In this document: positions 45,209-54,324 of the stretch, in pieces | How positions within the stretch are numbered: position 1 is the stretch's first letter | Layout of the letters: the number at the start of each line of letters is the position of its first letter | Assembly: GCF_016773205.1 (NCBI RefSeq) | Contig: NZ_JAETWB010000001.1 | Location: forward strand, 806,001-870,000 | Direction: 5' to 3' | Length of the DNA stretch: 64,000 bases | Source: Belnapia arida | GTDB lineage: Bacteria > Pseudomonadota > Alphaproteobacteria > Acetobacterales > Acetobacteraceae | Made by a program: the position numbers and the translations under genes | Notes under the pieces: generated by a model | Database searches by the model: none | The model's input: only the letters and a program-made list of their open reading frames with translations | What the model was told of the DNA's origin: nothing

Positions 45209-47341
45209 CTAATACCGGGCTGCCAGGCTGACGATGACGGTGCGCCCGGCGCCGGGCGTGATGTTCCCCGTGTAGACGCCCTCGTAGAAGCGCTTGTCGG
45301 TGAGGTTCAGCGCATTGAGGCGGAGCTGGAGCTGCTCGGTCACGCTCCAGGCGATGGCGGCGTCGTAGCGGACATAGGCCGGGGCGATGACGGTATTGGC
45401 GTTGTTGCCGTAGCGCTTGTCGATGTAGCTGAGGCCGCCGCCGAGCTGCACGCCGTAGGGCAGGTCGTAGCTGGTCCAGAGCGTCGCCGTGTTGCGCGGC
45501 GTGTTCAGCAGCTCCTTGCCCACCTCGGCCGGCGTGCCCGAGCGGGTGATCTGCGAGTCGATGTAGGTATAGCCGGCGATGACGTTCCAGTTGCGCGTGA
45601 CGCGGCCGGCCGCCGAGATCTCGAACCCGTCCGAGCGCTGCTCGCCGTTCAGCACGTTCAGCGTGCCATTGGCCGGGTCCGCCGTGCGGGCATTGGTCTT
45701 CTCGATGCGGAAGACGGCGCCGCGAACGGAAAGGTCGGGCGTGATGTCCCAGCTCGCGCCGATCTCGAAGGAGCGGTTCTTCTCCGGCGCAAGGTTCGCG
45801 GTGTTGGCAGCGAGGGTCAGCGCCTCGGCGCTCGGGTTGAAGGAGGTGCCGGCGGAGAAGTAGGTGCGCACCGTGCTGGTCGGCTTGAAGACCAGGGCGC
45901 CGCGCCAGCTGAACATGTCGTCGGTGCGGTTGAGCTTCGTCGTCACGCCGGTGGCCCCGGCGAGGCTGCTGAAGTCGGCGTCGAACCGGTCGTAGCGGCC
46001 GCCGACCAGCACCTCGAAATACTCGCCGATGCGGATCTGGTCGGCGGCGAACAGGCCGAGCGTATAGGCCGTGGTGTCCGCATCGGTGTTGACCGAGAGG
46101 GTCTGGTCGAAGGCCTGGTAGAAATTCGGGTTGAACAGCGTCGCTGCCGGCCGGGCGTTGCTGGTGAAGCGGGTGAGCTGCGAGGTCTCGCGCCCGAGCT
46201 CGAGACCGGCGACGATCTGGTGCCGCAGCGGGCCGGTATTGGCGGTGGCGCGCAGCTCGGTCTGGTTCTGCAGGACGGTGTCGGTGCCGCGCCGCACCTG
46301 GGGCTGGCGGTTGACCAGCACATTGGCAAGGTTGGTCGTCGGGGTGATGGCGGTGATCAGCCGCGGCGCCGTCGCGTTGATGTCGCGGTCGTAGTTGCCG
46401 TAGCGGAAGGTGTTGCGCAGGCTGATGCCGTCGGCGAAGCGGTGCCGCGCCGTCAGCGTCATCACATTGGTCTCGGTCCGCTCGCGGTCGACGCCGGCGA
46501 GGCCGTAGAACATGCCGTAGGAGACGGGTGCCGGCCGACCGCGCACGATCGGCACGCCGAAATCAGGGACGTTATCCTCCGATTGATGGAGGAAGTGCAG
46601 CGAGACCTGGGTGTTCGTCCCAAGGCCCCAGGTGACGGAGGGCGCGACGCCCCACCGCTCGTTCCGCACATGGTCGCGCCTGGCGATGTCCTGCCGCGTT
46701 GCCATGGCGTTCAGCCGCACGCCGACCGTGCCGGAATACATGCCGACATCGGTTGTGGCGCGCAGGCCGAAGGGCGAGAAGCCGGTCAGCGTCAGCTCGC
46801 CGAAATTCCGCGCCTGCGGCATGCGCGTCGAGAGGTTGATGGCGCCGCCGGTGGAGCCGCGGCCGAACATGATGGAGGAGGGGCCCTTCAGCACCTCGAC
46901 GCTGTCGAGGAAGAAGGGGTCCCGGGTGTACTGCGCGCTGTCGCGGATGCCGTCGATGAAGAAGTCGTTGCGGGCGCTGAAGCCGCGCAGCGTGAGGTTG
47001 TCGCCGGAGAAGCCGCCCTCGCCGGCGGCGAGGCTGATGCCGGTGACGTTGCGCAGCGCCTCGCGCAACGTGGTCGCGCCACGCTCCTCGATAAGCGCGC
47101 GTGGGACGACATCGATGGTCTGCGGCGCCTCGCGCACAGAGGTCGGCATGCGGACGACGGGGGTGTCGTCGGCGCGGTAGCGGGGCGGGTTGGCGCCCTG
47201 GACATTCATCTCGGGCAGCGCGACGGCTCCGGCGGGCGGGGCATCCTGCGCCATCGCCGTGGGGCCCGCGGCGAGCAGGCCCATCCCGGCGAGGCCGAGG
47301 CTTGGTTGGAGGCGAGGAAGCGGAGCACGGAGCGACGACAT
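45209..47341 (-). CDS. TonB-dependent siderophore receptor (Fiu/PiuA-like)
   Basis: 710 residues. After a signal ending TAMAQ comes a plug domain ([61 protein letters not shown]) and a 22-strand barrel ending in an aromatic/charged residue (SLAARY). The adjoining PKHD hydroxylase gene points to the catecholate-type Fiu/PiuA group. It opens a six-gene operon (receptor, hydroxylase, PepSY, exbB, exbD, tonB), and a Fur-type box lies 44 bp upstream. Confidence 0.95.
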   Translation of the reverse strand: MSSLRAPLPRLQPSLGLAGMGLLAAGPTAMAQDAPPAGAVALPEMNVQGANPPRYRADDTPVVRMPTSVREAPQTIDVVPRALIEERGATTLREALRNVTGISLAAGEGGFSGDNLTLRGFSARNDFFIDGIRDSAQYTRDPFFLDSVEVLKGPSSIMFGRGSTGGAINLSTRMPQARNFGELTLTGFSPFGLRATTDVGMYSGTVGVRLNAMATRQDIARRDHVRNERWGVAPSVTWGLGTNTQVSLHFLHQSEDNVPDFGVPIVRGRPAPVSYGMFYGLAGVDRERTETNVMTLTARHRFADGISLRNTFRYGNYDRDINATAPRLITAITPTTNLANVLVNRQPQVRRGTDTVLQNQTELRATANTGPLRHQIVAGLELGRETSQLTRFTSNARPAATLFNPNFYQAFDQTLSVNTDADTTAYTLGLFAADQIRIGEYFEVLVGGRYDRFDADFSSLAGATGVTTKLNRTDDMFSWRGALVFKPTSTVRTYFSAGTSFNPSAEALTLAANTANLAPEKNRSFEIGASWDITPDLSVRGAVFRIEKTNARTADPANGTLNVLNGEQRSDGFEISAAGRVTRNWNVIAGYTYIDSQITRSGTPAEVGKELLNTPRNTATLWTSYDLPYGVQLGGGLSYIDKRYGNNANTVIAPAYVRYDAAIAWSVTEQLQLRLNALNLTDKRFYEGVYTGNITPGAGRTVIVSLAARY

Positions 47342-47384
47342 CTAGACGAGTTCCCAGCGTAGGCCGGGGATGGCGTAGCGCTAC

Positions 47385-47399
47385 TGAGAATGACTCGCA
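47385..47399 (-). promoter_or_regulatory. Fur-type iron box before the TonB operon
   Basis: On the minus strand, TGCGAGTCATTCTCA is a 7-1-7 inverted repeat with two mismatched pairs. It agrees with the classic Fur 15-mer at 10 of 14 informative positions. It lies 44-58 bp before the receptor start, where it would block a promoter. A copy differing only at the central base lies at 54030. Confidence 0.75.
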
Positions 47400-47427
47400 A
47401 TACCAAATCGCAACGCGATATTGCAGG

Positions 47428-49095
47428 TCAGGGTTGCTTCACACGCCAGTGCTCAGCCCAGAGGGAACTCGGGTTCAGGTGGCCGGTCGGCTGCACGCCG
47501 TCCAGCCAGCGCGGCCAGATATGCGCATCGGCACGGAACCATAGCGGCAGCTCCGGCAGATCCTCGGCGAAGATCGCCTGGAAGCGGGACCAGAGGGCGC
47601 GGCGCTTCCCGCGGTCCAGCTCCTGCGGCAGCGCCTCCAGCAGCGCATCCATCTCCGGATTGCGGTAGCCGCCGTAGTTCTGCCCCGACCAGTTACGCGA
47701 CTCTGTCGGGATCTCCTCGGAATGCAGCGTGGTGCGCGGCACGTTCTCGGGCGAGGAGATCCAGGCGAAGAGGGCGGCGCCGGTGAAGCGGCGGCGCGAC
47801 AGCGTTTCGCCGAAGAGCACGCGCGGCGGCTCGTTGCGGATGCGCGCCTCGACCCCCACCTGCCGCCACATGCCCTGCACCACCTGCTGCACCGCCTCGC
47901 GGGCGCGGTTGCCGGCCGTGGTCATCAGTTCGATCGCGAGGCGCTCGCCGGCGGCATTGCGGCGGATGCCATCCGGCCCCGGGCGCCAGCCGGCCGCGTC
48001 CAGCAGGGCGGCGGCGCGGGCCGGGTCATGGGGCCAGCGCGGGGCGTTCGGGTCGTGCATCGGGTCGAGCGGGTTGACGCCCGTCTCGGCCACCACCTGC
48101 CGCCCCTCGAAAAGCCGCGCCACGATCTGCGTCCGGTCGATCGCCATCAGCAGCGCCTGCCGGATGCGGCGGTCGTCCAGCGGCGGGACGTCGAGGCGGA
48201 GGTCGAGATGCTCGTAGATCAACCCCGGCTTGTATTCAACGCGGAAGCGCCCGCCGGTGCGCCGTTCGAGTGCCGCCGCCTGCTCCACCGGCAGGCCGAG
48301 CTCGCCGGCGACCATGTCGATCTGCCCGGCGAGCAATTGCGCCTCCATCGCCGCGGTGTTCTCGACGGTACGGATCTGGATGCGGCGGAAGGCGGGGGCG
48401 AGGCCGGCCCAGGCCTCGTTCCGCTCCAGCGTGACGCCGGCGCCGGGTTGCACCGCCGTGATGCGCCAGGGCCCCGACCAGAGGCCGGGATTGGTCGTCC
48501 CGGTATCGTAGGCGGTGCGGTTGCGGTAGGTCCGCGGCTCCTGCTGCCAGCGGGCGCGCTCGATATGCGCGGGCAGCGGCTGGAAGTCGCCGGCGACATT
48601 GTAGTCGAAGGTGACCTTGTCGTAGCGCAGGGTGACGGTGCGCTCGTCCTCGACGATCAGCTCATAGGCCGAGCGGTAGAACTCCGCGCCGCCGAAGCCG
48701 GTCGCGCCCTCGCGCCCGGCCTCCCAGGCGAAGCGCAGATCCTCGGCCGAGACGGGGCGGCCGTCGCCCCAGCGCGCATCGGCGCGGAGCCGGTAGGTGA
48801 CGCGGATGCCGGGCCTGCCATCGGGCGTCGTCTCGCGCCGGGCCCCGCCGTTCTCGAGCGTCGGCAGGCTTTCGCAGGTCATGCAGAGCGGTTGCCAGTC
48901 CGCGCCATGGGCGGTCAGCGGCCGCCGGGCGAAGCCTAGCACGTAGGACTTCGCGGCCATGGCGTCGATATTCGGGTGGAAGGTCGAGGGGTATTGGATG
49001 ATGCCGATGGTCAGCGTCTCGCGCGGCTGGGCGACGGCCGGGGCGGCGATCGCCAGCAGCCCAACCGCGGCTGCCGCGGCGCGACGTATCGGCAT
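47428..49095 (-). CDS. ABC-transporter peptide/nickel-type substrate-binding protein (family 5)
   Basis: 555 residues from ATG 49095. Signal AAAVGLLAIAAPAVAQ, then the family-5 (DppA/OppA) pattern: LTIGIIQYPSTFHPNIDAM, RADARWGDGRPVSAEDLRFAWE, RQALLMAIDRTQIV and NPEMDALL. It should bind a peptide or similar solute in the periplasm, but no permease or ATPase gene is next to it. Its ribosome site lies inside the end of pyrE, so it is translated together with that unrelated gene. Confidence 0.92.
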   Translation of the reverse strand: MPIRRAAAAAVGLLAIAAPAVAQPRETLTIGIIQYPSTFHPNIDAMAAKSYVLGFARRPLTAHGADWQPLCMTCESLPTLENGGARRETTPDGRPGIRVTYRLRADARWGDGRPVSAEDLRFAWEAGREGATGFGGAEFYRSAYELIVEDERTVTLRYDKVTFDYNVAGDFQPLPAHIERARWQQEPRTYRNRTAYDTGTTNPGLWSGPWRITAVQPGAGVTLERNEAWAGLAPAFRRIQIRTVENTAAMEAQLLAGQIDMVAGELGLPVEQAAALERRTGGRFRVEYKPGLIYEHLDLRLDVPPLDDRRIRQALLMAIDRTQIVARLFEGRQVVAETGVNPLDPMHDPNAPRWPHDPARAAALLDAAGWRPGPDGIRRNAAGERLAIELMTTAGNRAREAVQQVVQGMWRQVGVEARIRNEPPRVLFGETLSRRRFTGAALFAWISSPENVPRTTLHSEEIPTESRNWSGQNYGGYRNPEMDALLEALPQELDRGKRRALWSRFQAIFAEDLPELPLWFRADAHIWPRWLDGVQPTGHLNPSSLWAEHWRVKQP

Positions 49096-49100
49096 CCGCC

Positions 49101-49817
49101 TCAGTCCTCCTTCGCGCGGGCTTCCGCAGCCGAGCCGATGCCGCCATGCGCCTTCGACCAGCCGACAGGGTCCTCGAGGAATTTCCGCACTTCCTTCAGT
49201 GCGCCCTCGCTGAAATAGGGGCGCTCGCGGCAGACCTCCAGCACGTCCCACCAGGTGCAGAGATGATGGAGCGAGAGGTTCATCCCCTTCATCGTCTCGA
49301 AGCTGCCGGGGAAGACGCCGTAGAAGAAGACGACGAAGGTATGGTCGCAGACCGCGCCCGCATCCCGCAGCGCCTGGGCGAAGCGGATCTTGGAGGCGCC
49401 GTCGGTGGTCAGGTCCTCGACCAGGAGGGTGTTCTTGCCCTCGGGCACGTCGCCCTCGATCTGGGCGTTGCGGCCGAAGCCCTTCGGCTTCTTCCGCACA
49501 TAGGCCATGGGCGCCATCATCCGGTCGGCGATCCAGGCGGCGAAGGGGATGCCGGCGGTCTCGCCGCCGGCAACGGCGTCGATCGATTCATAGCCGATGT
49601 GGCGACCGATCTTCTCCACCGCGAGGTCGCAGATGCGGTTCCGGGCGCGGGGGAAGTAGATGATCTTGCGGCAGTCGATATAGACGGGGCTCTTCCAGCC
49701 CGAGGTGAAGGTGTAGGGCTCCTCCGGGCGGAAATTCACCGCCTTGATCTCGAGCAGGATGCGCGCCGTCGTCAGCGCGGCATCCCGGTCCCAGTCGGAA
49801 GCATGTTGCATGGCCAT
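49101..49817 (-). CDS. pyrE: Orotate phosphoribosyltransferase PyrE
   Basis: 238 residues from ATG 49817 (49811 is a close alternative). It makes orotidine-5'-phosphate from orotate and PRPP in pyrimidine synthesis. Motifs: [56 protein letters not shown], and the PRPP loop [13 protein letters not shown]. The C-terminal 45 residues extend past the smaller enterobacterial enzyme and match the longer alphaproteobacterial form. The much longer frame upstream (to 50870) is a shadow of the next gene. Confidence 0.96.
   Translation of the reverse strand: MAMQHASDWDRDAALTTARILLEIKAVNFRPEEPYTFTSGWKSPVYIDCRKIIYFPRARNRICDLAVEKIGRHIGYESIDAVAGGETAGIPFAAWIADRMMAPMAYVRKKPKGFGRNAQIEGDVPEGKNTLLVEDLTTDGASKIRFAQALRDAGAVCDHTFVVFFYGVFPGSFETMKGMNLSLHHLCTWWDVLEVCRERPYFSEGALKEVRKFLEDPVGWSKAHGGIGSAAEARAKED
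49105..49112 (-). promoter_or_regulatory. Ribosome binding site of the peptide-binding gene inside pyrE
   Basis: AAGGAGGA sits 9 bases before ATG 49095 and encodes the last Lys-Glu-Asp codons of pyrE. It fixes the downstream start and indicates translational coupling. Confidence 0.7.
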
Positions 49818-49877
49818 GGCGCATTCCCCTGCCGGCGGCGTTCGGCCCATCCGTAACCGCGGCGCGGGGCGGCGTCC

Positions 49878-50831
49878 ATGACCCAGCCGGGAGTCTGGGT
49901 GCTGGCCGACCCACGGGCCGGCACGGCGGCGCAGGCGCTCGGCATCGCGGAGCGGCTGGGGCTGCCCTTCCGCGTGGTCGACCTCCAATGGGGGCGGCTG
50001 GCACGCTGGCCGATCCCCTGGCCGAGCCTCGCCGGGCTGACGGCGGAGGCCCGGTCGAGGGTCACAGTGCCATGGCCGGGGCTGGCGCTCTCCGCCGGCC
50101 GGCGCTCGGGCCCGGTCGCACGCTGGCTCCGGCGGCATGGGGCGCGCACGGTGCATTGCATGCGCCCAGGCCTCGGCGCGGCGGATTTCGACCTGCTGGT
50201 GATCGGCGCGCATGACCGTCCGCAGCCGGCGCCGAACGTGATGGAGATCCTCGGCGCCTGCCACCGCATGTCGCCTGGCCGGTTGGCCGCGGCGCGGGAG
50301 GAGTGGGCGGCGCTGGAAGCCTTGCCCTCGCCGCGGGTGGCGCTGTTGGTCGGCGGGCCGGTGCGGGACGAGGGGATGCGTCCGGCGGCGGCGGCGGCCA
50401 TCGGCCGGCAGGTAGCGGGCATGGCCGGCAGCGTGATGGCGACCACCAGCCGCCGCACCGGGGCGCCAGCGAGCGAGGCGCTCTCGGCTACCCTCGCCAG
50501 GCGTCCGCATCGCCTCTTTCGCTGGGGGGAGGGCGGCGCCAACCCCTTTGCCGGCTTCCTCGCCTGGGCCGATGCCGTGGTGGTGACTGGGGACAGCGTG
50601 TCCATGCTTTCCGAGGCGCTGGCGACGGCGGCACCCGTCTTCGTCGCCGATCCGGGCGGGCTCGGCCCCCGGCATCTGCGGCTGCGGGAGAGCCTGGTCG
50701 CCGCCGGCCAGGCTCGAGCGCTGGGGGAGGGGTGGTTCACCCGCCAGACGCTGGACGAGAGCGCCCGGGTGGCCGCGGTGATCCGCGCACGCGGATGGGG
50801 GGTTACCGCGGTGGGGGATGCGACGAAGTAG
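49878..50831 (+). CDS. ELM1/GtrOC1-family protein
   Basis: 317 residues. The sequence follows the Elm1 family first named for mitochondrial fission in plants: [33 protein letters not shown], and the GT-B-like second half [27 protein letters not shown]. In bacteria members are sometimes found in polysaccharide or LPS loci, suggesting a nucleotide-sugar glycosyltransferase-like role, but function is not established. It is divergent from pyrE (60 bp) and 5 bp ahead of msrQ. Confidence 0.85.
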   Translation: MTQPGVWVLADPRAGTAAQALGIAERLGLPFRVVDLQWGRLARWPIPWPSLAGLTAEARSRVTVPWPGLALSAGRRSGPVARWLRRHGARTVHCMRPGLGAADFDLLVIGAHDRPQPAPNVMEILGACHRMSPGRLAAAREEWAALEALPSPRVALLVGGPVRDEGMRPAAAAAIGRQVAGMAGSVMATTSRRTGAPASEALSATLARRPHRLFRWGEGGANPFAGFLAWADAVVVTGDSVSMLSEALATAAPVFVADPGGLGPRHLRLRESLVAAGQARALGEGWFTRQTLDESARVAAVIRARGWGVTAVGDATK

Positions 50832-50836
50832 TGGGC

Positions 50837-51793
50837 ATGATGCAGGCCATCCTCCGCACCGCCTTTCCACCCGCCTTGCCGAGCCGGGGCGCGCGCTCCT
50901 TTCCCTGGCCCTGGCGCGACCGGGCTGGGCGCTTCTCCTCGCTGCGAGCCGTGACGCTGGCGCTGGTCCTGGCGCCGGCTGCCTGGTTGCTGGTGACCTA
51001 TACCACCAAGGGGCTGGGGCCGGAGCCGGCCAAGGCGGCGCTGCGCGAGATCGGCCTCTGGTCCATCCGCCTGCTGCTGGTGACGCTGGCGGTGACGCCG
51101 GTCGGGCGCATCCTCGCCTCGCCGCGGCTCCTGAGCCTCCGGCGCATGCTGGGGTTGGCGACGCTCGGCTATGCGATGCTGCATCTGCTGCTCTATGCGG
51201 CCGACCAGAATTTCGTCGCCTCCCGCATCGCCTCCGAGATCGCGCTGCGCTTCTACCTGACCATCGGCTTCGTCGCGCTGCTCGGCCTTGCGGCGCTTGG
51301 CTGGACCTCGACAGATGGCTGGATGCGGCAGCTCGGGCGGCGCTGGAAGCGGCTGCACGGCCTCATCTTCCCGATCGCGGCGCTCGGCGTGTTCCACTTC
51401 TTCCTGCAGTCGAAGTCGCAGCTTTGGGAGGCGGTGCTGGCGGCGGGGCTGCTCGCCTGGCTGATTCTCTGGCGGCTGTTGCCGGCGGGGGCGCGGCTGC
51501 ATCCCATCGCCCTGCTGCTGCTGGCCCCGGCGACCGGGCTGGCGGCGGCGGGGGTGGAATATGCCTGGTACGCGCTGGCGACCAACCTGCCGGCGGACCG
51601 CATCCTCGCCGCGAATCTCGATGTGAGCTTCGGGTTGCGGCCGGCGGTCTGGGCCGCGGTGGCGGCGGTGGCGCCGCCGCTGCTGGCGCTTCCGGCCTGG
51701 ATCAGGACGCGCCGAAATACCCCGCCAGGTTCCGCCGCACCCGCTCCAGCACCGGCTCCCCCACCGGCGGCAGCGCGAAGCGCTGGCCGGTGA
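50837..51793 (+). CDS. msrQ: MsrQ heme-binding subunit of methionine sulfoxide reductase
   Basis: 318 residues from ATG 50837. Six membrane helices in the ferric-reductase-like fold with histidine heme ligands in [32 protein letters not shown]. MsrQ passes electrons from the quinone pool to the periplasmic MsrP, which repairs oxidised methionines. MsrP is not adjacent. The C-terminal 30 residues ([20 protein letters not shown]) run through the end of purC on the other strand for 92 bp and look like read-through into low-complexity sequence. Confidence 0.92.
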   Translation: MMQAILRTAFPPALPSRGARSFPWPWRDRAGRFSSLRAVTLALVLAPAAWLLVTYTTKGLGPEPAKAALREIGLWSIRLLLVTLAVTPVGRILASPRLLSLRRMLGLATLGYAMLHLLLYAADQNFVASRIASEIALRFYLTIGFVALLGLAALGWTSTDGWMRQLGRRWKRLHGLIFPIAALGVFHFFLQSKSQLWEAVLAAGLLAWLILWRLLPAGARLHPIALLLLAPATGLAAAGVEYAWYALATNLPADRILAANLDVSFGLRPAVWAAVAAVAPPLLALPAWIRTRRNTPPGSAAPAPAPAPPPAAARSAGR

Positions 51794-52685
51794 TGGTCTC
51801 GAAGGCCTCGACATAGAGGCGCGCCGCCTCGAGCACGATCACGGCCGGGATTTCCGGCAGTGCGTCCTTGTACGGGTCGCAGCGCGCGGTCACCCAGCGG
51901 CGGATGAAGTCCTTGTCGAAGCTTTGCGGCGCCTCGCCGGCCTCGAAGCGCGCAGGATAGGTGCCGGCGAACCAGTAGCGGCTGGAATCCGGCGTGTGGA
52001 TCTCGTCGGCGAGGATGATGCGGCCCTCGGCATCGAAGCCGAACTCGTATTTGGTATCGACCAGGATGAGGCCCTGCCTCGCCGCCATCTCCCGTCCGCG
52101 GGCGAAGAGGTCGAGGGCGAGCGCCGAGACCTCGGCCCATTGCGCCTCGGTCAGCAGCCCGCCCTCGATGATGCGCTCCGGCGTCAGCTCCTCGTCATGC
52201 CCGGCATCGAAGGCCTTGGTGGTCGGCGTCAGGATGGTCTGCGGCAGCTTCTGGTTGGCCTTGAGACCGTCAGGGAAGAGGTGGCCGTACATTTCCCGCC
52301 GCCCCGCCCTGTACATCGACAGGATGGAGGTGGAGGTGGTGCCCGCCAGGTAGTCGCGCACCACCACCTCGACCGGCATGATCCGGAGCCCCTGGCACAG
52401 CAGCACATTCGGGTCCGGATAGGCGATGACGTGGTTCGGGCAGATATCCCGCGTGTGGTCGAACCAGTAGCGGGCGATTTGGGTCAGCACCTGGCCCTTC
52501 AGCGGCACGGCGGTGATGATGCGGTCGAAGGCGGAGAGCCGGTCGGTGGCGACGATGAGGCGCCGCCCGTCCGGCAGGTCGTAATTCTCCCGAACCTTGC
52601 CGCGATAGTGGTTCGGCAGTTCGGGGATGGCGGCGTCGCGGAGGACGAGTCCGGCATAGGGGGCGAGGTCGGCGGGGCTGGTCAT
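51702..52685 (-). CDS. purC: SAICAR synthetase PurC
   Basis: 327 residues, the longer (yeast Ade1-like) type found in many alphaproteobacteria. It ligates aspartate to CAIR in purine synthesis. Motifs: [72 protein letters not shown], and [12 protein letters not shown]. It is convergent with and overlaps msrQ by 92 bp, and is divergent from the dehydrogenase gene across 97 bp. Confidence 0.96.
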   Translation of the reverse strand: MTSPADLAPYAGLVLRDAAIPELPNHYRGKVRENYDLPDGRRLIVATDRLSAFDRIITAVPLKGQVLTQIARYWFDHTRDICPNHVIAYPDPNVLLCQGLRIMPVEVVVRDYLAGTTSTSILSMYRAGRREMYGHLFPDGLKANQKLPQTILTPTTKAFDAGHDEELTPERIIEGGLLTEAQWAEVSALALDLFARGREMAARQGLILVDTKYEFGFDAEGRIILADEIHTPDSSRYWFAGTYPARFEAGEAPQSFDKDFIRRWVTARCDPYKDALPEIPAVIVLEAARLYVEAFETITGQRFALPPVGEPVLERVRRNLAGYFGAS

Positions 52686-52782
52686 CCGGCGGGTGGTCCT
52701 TGCAGCGGGGCGGCGCTCCTATAGCCCATCCGGTTGAGCCGCGCCGCCCTCTGCGCCATGGTGCCGGCGAGGAGATCGCCGC

Positions 52783-53859
52783 ATGAGCACCCGAAAAAAA
52801 TACCGCATCGCCGTCATCCCCGGCGACGGCATTGGCAAGGAGACGACGCCCGAGGGGCTCCGGGTGCTGGACGCCGCCGCCCGCCGCTTCGGCTTCGACC
52901 TGGAGCTGACGCATTACGACTGGTCCTGCGAGACCTATGCGCAGACCGGACGGATGATGCCGGAGGACGGGCTTGAGCAGCTGAGCCGGTCGGACAGCGT
53001 CTTCCTCGGCGCCGTCGGCTGGCCGGGAGTGCCGGACCACGTCTCGCTCTGGGGCCTGCTGATCCCGATCCGCCGGGGCTTCGACCAATATGTGTCGCTC
53101 CGCCCCTGCAAGCTCCTGCCGGGTTCGAAGTCGCCGCTCGCCAACCGGGGTCCGGAGGATATCGATTTCTACGTGGTGCGGGAGAATACCGAGGGCGAGT
53201 ACAGCTCGGTCGGCGGCCGCATGTTCCCGGGGACGGACCGCGAGTTCGTGTCGCAGCAGAGCATCCTCACCCGCATCGGCTGCGACCGGATCATGAAATA
53301 CGCCTTCGAGCTGGCGATGACGCGGAAGCGCAAGAAGCTGACGAGCGCCACCAAGTCGAACGGCATCACCTTCACCATGCCCTACTGGGACGAGCGCTTC
53401 GCCGAGATGGCGAAGAACTACCCGGAGGTGACGACCGACCAGTTCCATATCGACATCCTCTGCGCGCATTTCGTGCAGCATCCGGACTGGTTCGACGTGG
53501 TGGTCGGCTCCAACCTGTTCGGCGACATCCTCTCCGATCTCGGCCCGGCCGTCGCGGGCTCCATCGGCATCGCCGCCTCGGCCAATATCAACCCGGAGAA
53601 GACGCATCCCTCGATGTTCGAGCCGGTGCATGGCTCGGCACCCGATATCGCCGGCAAGTGGGTCGCCAACCCCATCGGGCAGATATGGTCGGGGGCGATG
53701 ATGCTGGAGCATCTCGGCGAGAAGGCCGCGGCTGATGCCATCGTGCAGACCATCGAGCGCATGCTGGCCGAGGGCGGCCCGCGGACGCGCGACATGGGCG
53801 GCCAAGCCGGAACGGTGGATGTCGGCAAGGCGCTGGCGGAGGCCGTGGCGCAGGCCTGA
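52783..53859 (+). CDS. ttuC: Tartrate/D-malate dehydrogenase (TtuC/DmlA type)
   Basis: 358 residues. A beta-decarboxylating dehydrogenase of the isocitrate/isopropylmalate family: IAVIPGDGIGKETTPEGLRV, FYVVRENTEGEYSSVGGRMF, TSATKSNGI and MFEPVHGSAPDIAGKW. The substrate-loop sequence SLWGLLIPIRRGFDQYVSLRP, lacking leucine-loop residues of LeuB, supports the TtuC/DmlA group. It uses NAD with a divalent metal on D-malate or tartrate. GGAG upstream is the ribosome site. The codons just after the start contain seven A in a row. Confidence 0.92.
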   Translation: MSTRKKYRIAVIPGDGIGKETTPEGLRVLDAAARRFGFDLELTHYDWSCETYAQTGRMMPEDGLEQLSRSDSVFLGAVGWPGVPDHVSLWGLLIPIRRGFDQYVSLRPCKLLPGSKSPLANRGPEDIDFYVVRENTEGEYSSVGGRMFPGTDREFVSQQSILTRIGCDRIMKYAFELAMTRKRKKLTSATKSNGITFTMPYWDERFAEMAKNYPEVTTDQFHIDILCAHFVQHPDWFDVVVGSNLFGDILSDLGPAVAGSIGIAASANINPEKTHPSMFEPVHGSAPDIAGKWVANPIGQIWSGAMMLEHLGEKAAADAIVQTIERMLAEGGPRTRDMGGQAGTVDVGKALAEAVAQA

Positions 53860-53886
53860 ACCGGCGTCAGGTCTTCGCTTTGACGA

Positions 53887-53987
53887 CTGATCGGGTGGCC
53901 TTGCCTCAGGCCGGCGCCCGACGTCTGGCGGATGTGAACCGGGCAGGATCGAAGGCTTCGATCAAACCCGGTGAGCCGCCCGATCAG
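53887..53987. ncRNA. Candidate structured RNA element between ttuC and the iron-box gene
   Basis: A 13-bp outer stem pairs 53887-53899 (CTGATCGGGTGGC) with 53975-53987 (GCCGCCCGATCAG), perfect except one G-U pair. Inside are two hairpins. One is small, CGCC/GGCG at 53915-53930. The other is strong: ACCGGG (53938-53943) with CCCGGT (53967-53972), an internal loop CAG/AAA, then GATCGAA/TTCGATC (53947-53963) closed by a 3-base loop. It starts 27 bases after the ttuC stop. It could be a cis-regulator of the next gene, a small RNA, a 3'-end structure of ttuC or a dispersed palindromic repeat. It matches no riboswitch class I know, and the outer stem's symmetry leaves the strand open. Confidence 0.45.
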
Positions 53988-54029
53988 CCCTTGAACGATC
54001 GGGCACGCATCGCTAGCATGCTCTTCTGT

Positions 54030-54044
54030 TGCGAGTGATTCTCA
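54030..54044 (+). promoter_or_regulatory. Fur-type iron box before the small gene
   Basis: TGCGAGTGATTCTCA, preceded by T as in the copy at 47385, from which it differs only at the central base. The overlapping arms GCGAGT (54031-54036) and ACTCGC (54045-54050) form a second inverted repeat, as seen where two regulator dimers bind. It ends 28 bp before ATG 54073. Confidence 0.75.
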
Positions 54045-54072
54045 ACTCGCTTGCGACCGGAGGAGTTGGTTA

Positions 54073-54321
54073 ATGGGTCATCTGGCCGCCGAGACTGCCG
54101 TCATTGGCCGCCGCTGCGAGCGTGCCGTGGTCACGGCCTATCGGGAGCTGCGCGAGACGGGCAATGACGACCTCTCGGCCTTTCGCGCCTGCACTACCCT
54201 CTATCGCGTGCATCACCCGGAGGCTTCCGTGCAGGAGGCCCGCCGCCTCGTCGCCGAATGGATCGACCACCATGTCGTCCGCGGCGACACCGGCCCAACC
54301 GACGGATGCGAATGCGACTGA
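54073..54321 (+). CDS. Small iron-box-controlled protein of unknown function
   Basis: 82 residues from ATG 54073, with a strong GGAGGAG at 54059-54065. It has no signal peptide or membrane helix. The body is helical with aromatic/His-rich phrases (FRACTTLYRVHHPEASVQEA, AEWIDHHVVRG), and it ends GCECD. Four Cys and five His residues could bind metal, but there is no named motif, and it does not look like a bacterioferritin-associated ferredoxin or HemP. The conserved Fur-type box directly upstream strongly suggests expression under iron limitation. It is convergent with the racemase gene 3 bp away. Confidence 0.75.
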   Translation: MGHLAAETAVIGRRCERAVVTAYRELRETGNDDLSAFRACTTLYRVHHPEASVQEARRLVAEWIDHHVVRGDTGPTDGCECD

Positions 54322-54324
54322 TCC

